Shown piece by piece: positions 55,811-62,463 of a stretch of DNA of 64,000 nt (position 1 is its first letter; the number at the start of each line of letters is the position of its first letter). Made by a program: the position numbers and the translations under genes. The notes below the pieces were generated by a model. It did not search any database and had not been told where the DNA came from. It worked only from the letters and a program-made list of their open reading frames with translations. The stretch lies in IMG/VR virus record IMGVR_UViG_3300042445_001685, positions 1 to 64,000 of that record; one strand, given 5' to 3'. The DNA comes from a virus.

Positions 55811-56025
55811 TGGTGAAGGGATTATTTTTTTAAAGTAGAATTCGCCCATCTCAAAACTACTGTAATTTCCGTAAGCAAAGCCATCGGGCTGATTCCCTGT
55901 ACTCATGTCTTGCATCGTTTTCTCCATATGGATTTCTCCACTACTTACTGATAATGCTTTCTTTACTAACCGTCCTACTTACTGATCAAGTGTTGGGATA
56001 GGCTTTCATTACTTACAATTATTTG
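55811..56025 (-). other. Spacer of unknown function
   Basis: A 215-base gap between Gln and Pro tRNAs. A reading frame from 55927 (MEKTMQDMSTGNQPDGFAYG) stays open into tRNA-Pro, so I do not call it a gene, but its first 35 codons look protein-like. Confidence 0.35.
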
Positions 56026-56097
56026 TTGGCTTACTAGGATTCGAACCTAGACTAAAACAGTCAAAGTGTTTTGTGCTAACCGTTACACTATAAGCCA
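56026..56097 (-). tRNA. tRNA-Gln (TTG)
   Basis: Stem AAACA, loop CTTTGAC, stem TGTTT; acceptor TGGCTTA/TAAGCCA. Confidence 0.9.
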
Positions 56098-56103
56098 ATA
56101 TTG

Positions 56104-56187
56104 AGGAAGACGTGGGACTCGAACCCACAACAGTATTACCTGCTACCACTTTTCAAGAGTGGCTCCTGATCCAGCCGGATGCCTTCC
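56104..56187 (-). tRNA. tRNA-Ser (TGA)
   Basis: Stem CCACT, loop CTTGAAA, stem AGTGG, with a long variable arm. First tRNA after the promoter at 56236-56268. Confidence 0.9.
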
Positions 56188-56235
56188 CTATGCTTTATCC
56201 AATATGTCAATGAACTCTTATTCTTTATTTCTGTA

Positions 56236-56268
56236 CCTAAAGATACGATTTTTTTTTCTTTCTAGCAA
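56236..56268 (-). promoter_or_regulatory. Promoter of the 54-56.2 kb tRNA block
   Basis: TTG at 56266-56268, 20-nt gap, TATCTTTAGG at 56236-56245; preceded by the terminator at 56279-56310. Confidence 0.82.
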
Positions 56269-56278
56269 CTTTTTTTTA

Positions 56279-56310
56279 ATAAAAAACCCGAATCTTTTTT
56301 TGATCCGGGT
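56279..56310 (-). terminator. Rho-independent terminator
   Basis: On the minus strand ACCCGGATC pairs with GATTCGGGT (one mismatch) around an A-rich loop, followed by six Ts. It ends the 47-aa gene's transcript. Confidence 0.8.
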
Positions 56311-56346
56311 ACCTTACTTATAATATGTATTTTATACTATATCATA

Positions 56347-56490
56347 TCATACCCCGGTACCTCCTTGTTTCGGTTCGTTATTATATCCAGCAAAGCCTAA
56401 AATGACATCCCCACATAACGAATCCGACCACGTATTCAATGCTCTTGTCGCTGTGCTAAGTTGTTGATGTATGTTTTGAATTGCTTTCAT
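56347..56490 (-). CDS. Small hypothetical protein, 47 aa
   Basis: A 47-codon gene (MKAIQNIHQQLSTATRALNT) with a promoter directly upstream (56508-56540) and a terminator directly downstream. This solitary, well-insulated placement supports a real gene. The C-terminus is Gly-rich. No family recognised. Confidence 0.6.
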   Translation of the reverse strand: MKAIQNIHQQLSTATRALNTWSDSLCGDVILGFAGYNNEPKQGGTGV

Positions 56491-56507
56491 TTTATTTGCT
56501 TTCTATA

Positions 56508-56540
56508 TATAAATATATGAACTTTTCCATTCCAGTCCAA
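56508..56540 (-). promoter_or_regulatory. Phage promoter, proximal
   Basis: TTG at 56538-56540, 20-nt gap, TATATTTATA at 56508-56517; serves the 47-aa gene. Confidence 0.75.
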
Positions 56541-56577
56541 CTATATTTTAATTTTTTTTCTTTGTGTTTTTATATAT

Positions 56578-56610
56578 TATAAATATACGAACTTTTATTT
56601 TATAAAACAA
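56578..56610 (-). promoter_or_regulatory. Phage promoter, distal tandem copy
   Basis: TTG at 56608-56610, 20-nt gap, TATATTTATA at 56578-56587, exactly 70 bases from the proximal copy. No gene lies between the two, so they act in tandem. Confidence 0.7.
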
Positions 56611-56630
56611 CTACTGTTCTTTGGATTAAT

Positions 56631-56942
56631 TTATCCGTTTATTAATTTTTTTTTCTTAACTGGCTCACATCCATCATTGTTAATTGACGTAAGTTTTTGT
56701 TCTAATTTGTCTACTCTGGAGTCTGTATAGGAAATACAGTCTGAGTGTAGTTTGTTTACTCGATCAACTTCCTGATCAATTCTACGATTTACTAATTCAT
56801 CGTTTCTAGAAATCCAGTTCTGTATTTCAGTTAACTCTTTTTCTTGCTTTGCTACTTTGCTTGCTGTTCTAAACGCTACCACAACCCCCCATGCAAGGAG
56901 AGCTATACCAACCCCTAAAACAAATGCTAAAATTTGTTCCAT
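56631..56942 (-). CDS. Membrane-anchored coiled-coil protein, 103 aa
   Basis: An N-terminal membrane segment (ILAFVLGVGIALLAWGVVVA, about 4-23) and a long heptad-rich coiled coil (RRIDQEVDRVNKLHSDCISY). Its mRNA would also carry the two irregular tRNA-like genes upstream. Unknown function. Confidence 0.65.
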   Translation of the reverse strand: MEQILAFVLGVGIALLAWGVVVAFRTASKVAKQEKELTEIQNWISRNDELVNRRIDQEVDRVNKLHSDCISYTDSRVDKLEQKLTSINNDGCEPVKKKKLING

Positions 56943-56983
56943 AATTTATAATTTTTATTTCAAAGAACAGTAGTTTAATTTTG

Positions 56984-57080
56984 TAGTCAGGACAGGATTC
57001 GAACCTGCTCCAGCTTTGCCATAAATAGTATATTTCAACTAAACCTTGGGGAGGTGCCACCAACCAATGGTCTCCTGACT
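56984..57080 (-). tRNA. tRNA-like RNA, 97 nt, anticodon unclear
   Basis: Acceptor AGTCAGG/CCTGACT (7 of 7 pairs) and GCAGG-TTCGAAT-CCTGT T arm are perfect. The best anticodon arm (ACC/GGT) has loop TCCCCAA, which would give CCC (Gly) but without U33. A variable region of about 30 nt contains an AAATA-TAC-TATTT hairpin. Confidence 0.55.
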
Positions 57081-57085
57081 GTTTG

Positions 57086-57172
57086 GAATCGGTGAGGGAT
57101 TCGAACCCTCATCCCGCTTAGAAGCGGTGTTACCCTCTGTCGGTATTCATTCCCGATTACACCAACCGATTC
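57086..57172 (-). tRNA. tRNA-like RNA with 8-bp acceptor, anticodon unclear
   Basis: Acceptor AATCGGT/ACCGATT plus an additional G-C pair, the pattern of G-1:C73 histidine tRNA. T arm GAGGG-TTCGAAT-CCCTC is perfect. Two arms compete as anticodon arm: TACC/GGTA with loop GACAGAG and CCGC/GCGG with loop TTCTAA. One may be a variable arm or an insertion. Confidence 0.55.
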
Positions 57173-57176
57173 TTTT

Positions 57177-57297
57177 TTTACCAACCTTGGTCTTTCAGGG
57201 TTTCTGATTGAGTGCAATAAGTGGCGCCTTCCTACTATAAACCCTTGTTCGGAAATTAATACACTCTACCTCTCAATTAACAGCGAGCATTGGTAAA
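57177..57297 (-). ncRNA. Candidate structured RNA B
   Basis: Closed by TTTACCAA/TTGGTAAA (8 bp). Inside, ATTGAG/CTCAAT crosses AGGGTTT/AAACCCT, which would make a pseudoknot. The GGCGCCACTTATT segment before the 3' strand of ATTGAG/CTCAAT matches the equivalent part of RNA A (52894-53000). It follows the stop of the lipoprotein gene. Confidence 0.6.
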
Positions 57298-57495
57298 TTA
57301 CTTTGTAGTTGCAGCGTCGATTGAATCTTGTACTGCTTCTGTTGCGATAATTGCAGCCTCTTGAGTTGTATCAACTGCTACTGAATCAACTACTACTGCT
57401 GTTGAGTCTACTGTTGAGGTTTCAGCTGTGTTTACTTTGTTACAAGAAACTAATACTGTTGCTACTAATGCTAATGCTAAAAATACTTTTTTCAT
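57298..57495 (-). CDS. Small lipoprotein, 65 aa
   Basis: A signal peptide ending in lipobox LVSC (Cys 18), then a Thr/Val/Asp-rich low-complexity body (AVVVDSVAVDTTQEAAIIAT). It should be anchored to the envelope by lipid. First gene after the promoter at 57523-57555, and its transcript also carries RNA B and two tRNA-like genes. Confidence 0.7.
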   Translation of the reverse strand: MKKVFLALALVATVLVSCNKVNTAETSTVDSTAVVVDSVAVDTTQEAAIIATEAVQDSIDAATTK

Positions 57496-57522
57496 TTTTA
57501 TTTTCTTTTGTTGTTAATAATA

Positions 57523-57555
57523 CTTAAAGATAAGAACTTTAATTCAATTGAGCAA
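57523..57555 (-). promoter_or_regulatory. Phage promoter
   Basis: TTG at 57553-57555, 20-nt gap, TATCTTTAAG at 57523-57532. Confidence 0.8.
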
Positions 57556-57563
57556 CTTTTTTA

Positions 57564-57953
57564 TTAAAAAGATACTGTTGATAAAACTTTAATAACTGTA
57601 GTTTCTGGATCAAAATCTTTATCTAAATGTTTTGCAACAATTAAATCAATTGATGCTCCGTTTTTTTGCTCAACCCATAATTCTTTTACAAATTTTGTTG
57701 AATTGATTTCATTTGTATCCGCATCTCTTGTGATTGTGAATACTGCTACTTTTGCTTGAGTTGGTCTCATATTATTTGGTATTAAATTTGAATGTGAATA
57801 ATTAATTGTTGAATTTCCTGATAAGGTTAGTCCAGATGTTACTTCTAATTTTGTTGATGGATTAATATTACCCATTCCTACTGTTCCGAGGTTTGTGTTG
57901 ATAGTTGTTCCTGAATATCCGTTTATTGTTGCTGTTCCTGTTGCTTCAAACAT
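57564..57953 (-). CDS. Hypothetical protein with fibre-like start, 129 aa
   Basis: The first half (GTVGMGNINPSTKLEVTSGL) recalls the repeat ahead of the chaperone domain in tail fibres. The second half is a mixed domain. As a short free-standing gene downstream of queC it may be a virion decoration or a fibre fragment. Low certainty. Confidence 0.5.
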   Translation of the reverse strand: MFEATGTATINGYSGTTINTNLGTVGMGNINPSTKLEVTSGLTLSGNSTINYSHSNLIPNNMRPTQAKVAVFTITRDADTNEINSTKFVKELWVEQKNGASIDLIVAKHLDKDFDPETTVIKVLSTVSF

Positions 57954-57957
57954 AATC

Positions 57958-58848
57958 TTAATTGTTATGGTTATTTAATACTTTTGTTACTTCTGTTACT
58001 ACATGTTCCCATGTTACTGGTCCTGTTTCGTCTGCGTAAGGAGCTGGATCAGGTCTTCCTAATTTAATAAATGCTTCTACTCTTTCAACTGATGAAGCTG
58101 ATTTATAATCTGAGAACCATTCTTCAAATTTTTCAAATGTTACTGGGTCATGGTATACCATTTTAATTGGTTTGTAAGATGTATTAGTTCTTGAATAAAC
58201 TTCATCAAAGTCTAATCCTAACTCTTTACATAATACTTCTCCGTCTTGTAAGATAGTAAATTTATCTCCTTCTAAGTAAGGTGTAAAATACCCTACTCTT
58301 TCTGCTTCCCAGTTACCCATTCTAAAAGCTGCATCATCTGCATCTCTAAATTCTTGTCTACAGTCTGGATAAATTGCATGATCACCTGCATGGATACCCA
58401 TTGCAATATCACAAGTCTCTCCTGTTCTATTTGCAACTGATAAAGCTACTGCTTGAGTAATAGAAGCAAATATTTTGTTTCTGTTAGGAACAACTGTTGC
58501 TTTCATATTATCTTCTGCATAGTGACCTTCTGGTACATCTTCACCTCCTGTTACTAAAGCTGAATCTAGTAAATCAACTAATCCTTTTAATTGGATTTGG
58601 CGATACATAACTTCATTGTAGTTTTTTCCTACTACCGTAATTGTACCTAATTGATCTTGTTCCGCTTTTTCAGAGCAACCATTAAGGTACTCTACTAATG
58701 ATTGAGCTCTCTCTAACTCTACTCTGTGTTTTTGACCATAGTCAAAGCTAATAGCTGTAACTGTGTCATACTCTTTTAGACATCTAAGTAATAAGGTACT
58801 TGAGTCCATTCCTCCTGATAAGGATACTACAACATGTTTTTTAGACAT
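57958..58848 (-). CDS. queC: 7-cyano-7-deazaguanine synthase QueC
   Basis: 296 residues. VVSLSGGMDSSTLLLRC (7-23) is the PP-loop ATP site, AISFDYGQKHRVELERA follows, and MGIHAGDHAIYPDCRQEF (about 147-164) is a QueC signature. It converts 7-carboxy-7-deazaguanine to preQ0. The usual C-terminal four-Cys zinc site is missing; the region reads TNTSYKPIKMVYHDPV and SSVERVEAFIKLGRPDPAPY. It is 20 kb from the other deazaguanine genes. Confidence 0.85.
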   Translation of the reverse strand: MSKKHVVVSLSGGMDSSTLLLRCLKEYDTVTAISFDYGQKHRVELERAQSLVEYLNGCSEKAEQDQLGTITVVGKNYNEVMYRQIQLKGLVDLLDSALVTGGEDVPEGHYAEDNMKATVVPNRNKIFASITQAVALSVANRTGETCDIAMGIHAGDHAIYPDCRQEFRDADDAAFRMGNWEAERVGYFTPYLEGDKFTILQDGEVLCKELGLDFDEVYSRTNTSYKPIKMVYHDPVTFEKFEEWFSDYKSASSVERVEAFIKLGRPDPAPYADETGPVTWEHVVTEVTKVLNNHNN

Positions 58849-58899
58849 AATTTATAATTTTAAATAAGCCAGGTATTTTAAGCGTATAGGCAAACGCTT

Positions 58900-59094
58900 T
58901 TAGTTTTCTCTTAATTCAAATTCTAATTCAGGATCACCGACTTTGTCATAACTGAATTCCCAATCTAAATCGCTATCGAATGTTTCCCAGAAAAGATCTT
59001 CATTTTCTTTATACATTGTTAATTGTTCGTCAGTAAGATTTACTTCATAAACATTAACATCTGTTACAGTTTCGTATTTTCTTAATGTAGCCAT
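58900..59094 (-). CDS. Small acidic protein, 64 aa
   Basis: An acidic protein (DLDWEFSYDKVGDPELEFEL) with no cysteine cluster or membrane segment. Joined to the next gene by 5 bases. Unknown function. Confidence 0.6.
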   Translation of the reverse strand: MATLRKYETVTDVNVYEVNLTDEQLTMYKENEDLFWETFDSDLDWEFSYDKVGDPELEFELREN

Positions 59095-59099
59095 AACTT

Positions 59100-59345
59100 T
59101 TATAATTGATAACTTTGACGATCTCCTAAGGAAGGTTCTACTTCTGATTGTTCAGTTTTAAAATACTCTTGTAAAAATTCCCTCTTATAAAGCATTACCT
59201 TTCCTTTGTATCGAGTATTTGAAATTTCTCTAGTTCCTACTTCCTGTTTTGCTTTAAGAGCTGCTTTATATACTTTGTCTCCTAACTCTTGTCCTGCAGC
59301 ATAACCTAAGTAATCGTATAAAGATATTAATCCTCTTTCTTCCAT
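59100..59345 (-). CDS. Hypothetical protein, 81 aa
   Basis: A soluble Tyr- and Glu-rich protein (MEERGLISLYDYLGYAAGQE). It overlaps the upstream 49-aa gene by 19 bases. No family recognised. Confidence 0.6.
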   Translation of the reverse strand: MEERGLISLYDYLGYAAGQELGDKVYKAALKAKQEVGTREISNTRYKGKVMLYKREFLQEYFKTEQSEVEPSLGDRQSYQL

Positions 59346-59476
59346 AACGATTTAATTCTGTATTTAATATACGAAATACTTCCTCCTACTGCAACAAAAA
59401 ATGCAGAAATGTTTAGTAAATTAGGATGCCAATGCTCTCCACATAGTCCCAACGCATGTTTAAATGTCTCTACCAT
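59327..59476 (-). CDS. Small membrane protein, 49 aa
   Basis: A 49-codon gene from ATG 59474-59476. A polar start (MVETFKHALGLCGEHWHPN) is followed by one membrane segment (LNISAFFVAVGGSISYIKY) and a basic end. Promoter 59362-59394 lies inside it. Unknown function. Confidence 0.5.
   Translation of the reverse strand: MVETFKHALGLCGEHWHPNLLNISAFFVAVGGSISYIKYRIKSLWKKED
59362..59394 (-). promoter_or_regulatory. Phage promoter
   Basis: TTG at 59392-59394, 20-nt gap, TATATTAAAT at 59362-59371, facing the 81-aa gene and the queC transcript. Confidence 0.7.
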
Positions 59477-59486
59477 ACTCTCTTTC

Positions 59487-59795
59487 TTAATCGATAGTAG
59501 TCATTGTTCGCATCTTTTGCTCAATAGAGTTCCAAGTTTCAATATATTCCTTTATTGTCTTGAAATGTTTATTTTCATTAAAGTTTAGTAACTCTTTTGA
59601 AACTGTTTTTAATGCATGATTGAATGTGGCTGGATAGCTTACAGTTCTTAGGTATGCTTTATCGTCTTTACCTCTGTTTACTCTTTCATAAACTGTGTAA
59701 CCTCCTGATGGAGAATGTGTAATGAAGAATGGCTCCATGATTGGATCCTCGATAAGGGTATCGCCTGCCGGTATTGTATCTGGATTACGTAACAT
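59487..59795 (-). CDS. Hypothetical protein, 102 aa
   Basis: A soluble protein with SPSGGYTVYERVNRGKDDKA then a helical C-terminal half (YIETWNSIEQKMRTMTTID). The layout of a beta hairpin plus helices is common in small phage proteins. No family assigned. Confidence 0.6.
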   Translation of the reverse strand: MLRNPDTIPAGDTLIEDPIMEPFFITHSPSGGYTVYERVNRGKDDKAYLRTVSYPATFNHALKTVSKELLNFNENKHFKTIKEYIETWNSIEQKMRTMTTID

Positions 59796-59807
59796 TTGTT
59801 TTGATTT

Positions 59808-60074
59808 TTAGTTTAAAATTAATTCTTTTAATTCTTCTACCCCTAGTCTTCCAGATGCAGCTTTTACTTCTACTCCGTCTTGAAGAACTACTGTGTGAGG
59901 AATTCCTCTTACCTTATGCTGACCTGATAAGTTTTCTGTATCTTCCTCTACATTAATTTCTAAGAAAGTAATCTCATCACTTTCTAACTCTTCTCTTACT
60001 TTTGTAAATGTAGGTCCATATACTTTACACGGACCACACCAATTAGCATAAAACTTAATTACCTGCTTTGCCAT
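59808..60074 (-). CDS. Thioredoxin
   Basis: 88 residues with the active-site motif KFYANWCGPCKVYGP (8-22) and the cis-Pro in VRGIPHTVV. It has no signal peptide, so it acts in the cytoplasm. Possible roles are ribonucleotide reduction, polymerase processivity or redox control. Confidence 0.9.
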   Translation of the reverse strand: MAKQVIKFYANWCGPCKVYGPTFTKVREELESDEITFLEINVEEDTENLSGQHKVRGIPHTVVLQDGVEVKAASGRLGVEELKELILN

Positions 60075-60213
60075 ATGCTCCTTTTGATTTGTAGTGATCA
60101 GCTTTGCTGAATTTACTTTGTGATTGTTCTTGTTTAGGAACTGATGTTCTTCCTAAGGTTGGAATCCATTCCATTAGTTGAGTATAAATACTCTTTGCTG
60201 AATTTTTAGACAT
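60055..60213 (-). CDS. Small hypothetical protein, 52 aa
   Basis: A 52-codon gene (MSKNSAKSIYTQLMEWIPTL) with a basic, Ser-rich C-terminus. It overlaps the thioredoxin gene by 20 bases and has a promoter upstream (60234-60266). Unknown function. Confidence 0.55.
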   Translation of the reverse strand: MSKNSAKSIYTQLMEWIPTLGRTSVPKQEQSQSKFSKADHYKSKGAYGKAGN

Positions 60214-60233
60214 ATCCTTTATTTTTGATTATA

Positions 60234-60266
60234 CTATAATATAGGTATTTTAATTGAGAAATACAA
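60234..60266 (-). promoter_or_regulatory. Phage promoter
   Basis: TTG at 60264-60266, 20-nt gap, TATATTATAG at 60234-60243; serves the thioredoxin unit. Confidence 0.7.
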
Positions 60267-60473
60267 CTATTTCTCTACCTTTTTTATACCTCCCCACTTG
60301 AGCATATTGTTTATTCTATTTTCTAAGGTAATAAAATCTCCTACCTCTACACAGTATTTAAGTTGACTCAATTGAAACTCTCTAGTACTATTAGGCTGTT
60401 CTTCGTCCCAATATTCTGGATCTAGTTCGTACTTCTGTTTTTTGTATGTAATAGTATATTCTTTACCTTTCAT
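60267..60473 (-). CDS. Hypothetical protein, 68 aa
   Basis: A charged protein (KGKEYTITYKKQKYELDPEY). Its start codon is two bases from the -7 box of its promoter (60476-60508), so the mRNA should be leaderless. No family recognised. Confidence 0.6.
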   Translation of the reverse strand: MKGKEYTITYKKQKYELDPEYWDEEQPNSTREFQLSQLKYCVEVGDFITLENRINNMLKWGGIKKVEK

Positions 60474-60475
60474 AT

Positions 60476-60508
60476 GATAAAGATACGAAATTTATTACAT
60501 TTCTCCAA
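60476..60508 (-). promoter_or_regulatory. Phage promoter adjacent to start codon
   Basis: TTG at 60506-60508 (inside the end of the upstream gene), 20-nt gap, TATCTTTATC at 60476-60485. Confidence 0.7.
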
Positions 60509-60950
60509 CAGCTTCTACTAAAGCTTTTTTAACTGCTCCTGAGAATGATGTTTTATTAAATGGTAAATTATCGTCGTTCAAATCTAAGAAAGTCGATTGA
60601 ACTGTAGTGTTTGCTTCTCCTTGACCCCAATATTCTTCTCCTTTTACTAATAGTCTTAATTTTACAATAGTAATTTTTTTAGTTTTAGAGAATGGTCCTA
60701 AAGAGGTATTTGTGGAAGGTGCTTCAACTGATAACACTTCTACTTCAACTGGAGTTCCATCTTCACATATATCGTATTTTTCAGATAGAATTTCTTCAGT
60801 CATTTGTTTAATTCCGAATACAACTCTTTCTTTTTTCATTTCTGGTGCTTCAACTTGTGAAGACACTTTTGTTACTTTATAACATTCTTTAGTAGCTGTA
60901 TCAGCTGATACTAGAAATACTAATGCTAATAATAAAAATAATTTTTTCAT
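60495..60950 (-). CDS. Secreted protein of the CsgG-like cluster, 151 aa
   Basis: A signal peptide (LFLLLALVFLVSAD) precedes a domain with two cysteines (about 23 and 62) that may pair. It lies beside the large outer-membrane-type protein and the CsgG-like lipoprotein, so a shared secretion role is possible. No family recognised. Confidence 0.6.
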   Translation of the reverse strand: MKKLFLLLALVFLVSADTATKECYKVTKVSSQVEAPEMKKERVVFGIKQMTEEILSEKYDICEDGTPVEVEVLSVEAPSTNTSLGPFSKTKKITIVKLRLLVKGEEYWGQGEANTTVQSTFLDLNDDNLPFNKTSFSGAVKKALVEAVGEM

Positions 60951-60964
60951 AATACTAAACTGTT

Positions 60965-61033
60965 TTATCTTCCAAAAAGGAAATTTGATACCTTATCGTA
61001 AAACCTTTCAAATAATTGATTTAATTTTTTCAT
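60965..61033 (-). CDS. Tiny peptide gene, 22 aa
   Basis: A 22-codon frame (MKKLNQLFERFYDKVSNFLF) starting 3 bases after the upstream stop. It is amphipathic. Weakly supported by context and good coding spacing only. Confidence 0.35.
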   Translation of the reverse strand: MKKLNQLFERFYDKVSNFLFGR

Positions 61034-61035
61034 AA

Positions 61036-62463
61036 TTAAAATGTTAATTTACCTCCTGTTAATATTTGGTAATTTAAAAATTCTTTACCTGCTTCGTATA
61101 CTCCTGTAAAACTTACATTAAACTTAAATGTCTTAGTTATTTTTAAATCCCATGAATTAAATGGTACTACTATTATACCTGCATCCCACCATTTACCTTC
61201 ATAGAACTGAGTGAATGGAGAGTAAACTCCTAATACTAGTACGCTAGTACTAACTCTATCACTTAGTTTAAAACTACTATGTGCTCCACCTACAGCAGAT
61301 AGGTTTAGTAGAGATCTTTCTCCCATTTTACCCGCTGTAAAATTAACACCAAACATTCCTGTTAGTTTATTATTTACTTTATAAGATTCTAATACGGTAG
61401 TTGTACTAAAGAAGTTTTTATCAAAATCCATCATAATAGATTGAGCACCTACTGTATTTAATTTTTTAGATTTATTAATCCAAGACTTATAAAAAGTAAC
61501 GTTCAAATTATTAACACCTGAAGTAAAATTAAATAATACTCCTTTAATTCTAGTTCCCCTAGTATTGGCGTGAGTTATACTTCCTACAAATCTAAAATTC
61601 TGAGTTTGATCAGTATTTGCAATAGCTACTATATCCCCAGAAGCAATTAAACTTCCTACACTCTTAGCTGCATTGTTAGATTTTTTACCACCACCTGATG
61701 TTCCTCCGCCTGAACTTCCTCCGTCAGCTGATCCTCCATCTACAGAGTTCGATAAAGAGTTAGCTAAGTTGTTACTACTCCCGCTTGACCCTTCTACAGA
61801 CGACTCAGACGTAGGACTTCCTGTCGAAGCTGGTTGATTTGGATTTGTAGTGTCTCCTCCTTGCTGAGGTGTTCCTGTTGAAGATCCTGTAGGTGTTCCT
61901 CCAGAAGGGTTAGGATTGGTTTGGCTTCCTTGATTTTGGTTACCTGTTGGGCTTGTTCCAGCAGTTCCTGTATTTGTTCCTGAATTGGTATTTGAATCGG
62001 ATTTTTTTTCATCTTTTGAGTTTTGGTTAGTACTACCTCCTTCACTTTGTGAAGAATTTGTTACGCCTCCGGCTGTAGCTGTCATAGAGCTTCCCATAGA
62101 TCCTCCTATGGTTGCTATGGATTGAGCTACGTTTGTTACTGATATTACATTTGTAACAACAGTTAATGTATTAGCGACTGTTATATTAGTTATACTATTT
62201 ACAATTGCTGTAGTTACTGATTCACAAGGTGAGTTAGAATTTTGTTGAGATACTTGAGCTATCCAGTTATCAAAGACTCCTGAGGAGAAATCATTTGCGG
62301 AAAATGTACTTTGGTTATCGAAGTAGTTTACCATTACCCCTCCACCGGCTGGTACGTAAATACTCTTTGATACTAGGGTACAAGGATCTTTGTAGGTATA
62401 GGTGTACTGGCCCCAGGAGGTCAGGACTGAAAATAGTGAAAATAATAATATCCATTTTTTCAT
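61036..62463 (-). CDS. Secreted outer-membrane-type protein with low-complexity linker
   Basis: 475 residues. A signal peptide (LLFSLFSVLTSWGQ) and an N-terminal domain are followed by a 120-residue Ser/Gly/Thr/Asn-rich linker (about 140-265). The C-terminal 200 residues alternate hydrophobic strands and end in NYQILTGGKLTF, with a terminal Phe typical of beta barrels. It is coupled to the CsgG-like gene by one base. A secretion channel or surface protein is possible. Confidence 0.65.
   Translation of the reverse strand: MKKWILLFSLFSVLTSWGQYTYTYKDPCTLVSKSIYVPAGGGVMVNYFDNQSTFSANDFSSGVFDNWIAQVSQQNSNSPCESVTTAIVNSITNITVANTLTVVTNVISVTNVAQSIATIGGSMGSSMTATAGGVTNSSQSEGGSTNQNSKDEKKSDSNTNSGTNTGTAGTSPTGNQNQGSQTNPNPSGGTPTGSSTGTPQQGGDTTNPNQPASTGSPTSESSVEGSSGSSNNLANSLSNSVDGGSADGGSSGGGTSGGGKKSNNAAKSVGSLIASGDIVAIANTDQTQNFRFVGSITHANTRGTRIKGVLFNFTSGVNNLNVTFYKSWINKSKKLNTVGAQSIMMDFDKNFFSTTTVLESYKVNNKLTGMFGVNFTAGKMGERSLLNLSAVGGAHSSFKLSDRVSTSVLVLGVYSPFTQFYEGKWWDAGIIVVPFNSWDLKITKTFKFNVSFTGVYEAGKEFLNYQILTGGKLTF

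Noticed and set aside
55715-55927. Possible 70-aa gene reading into tRNA-Pro
   Set aside because: Its last third is the tRNA itself and no stop precedes it; only the first 35 codons look protein-like, so I list the stretch as a spacer.
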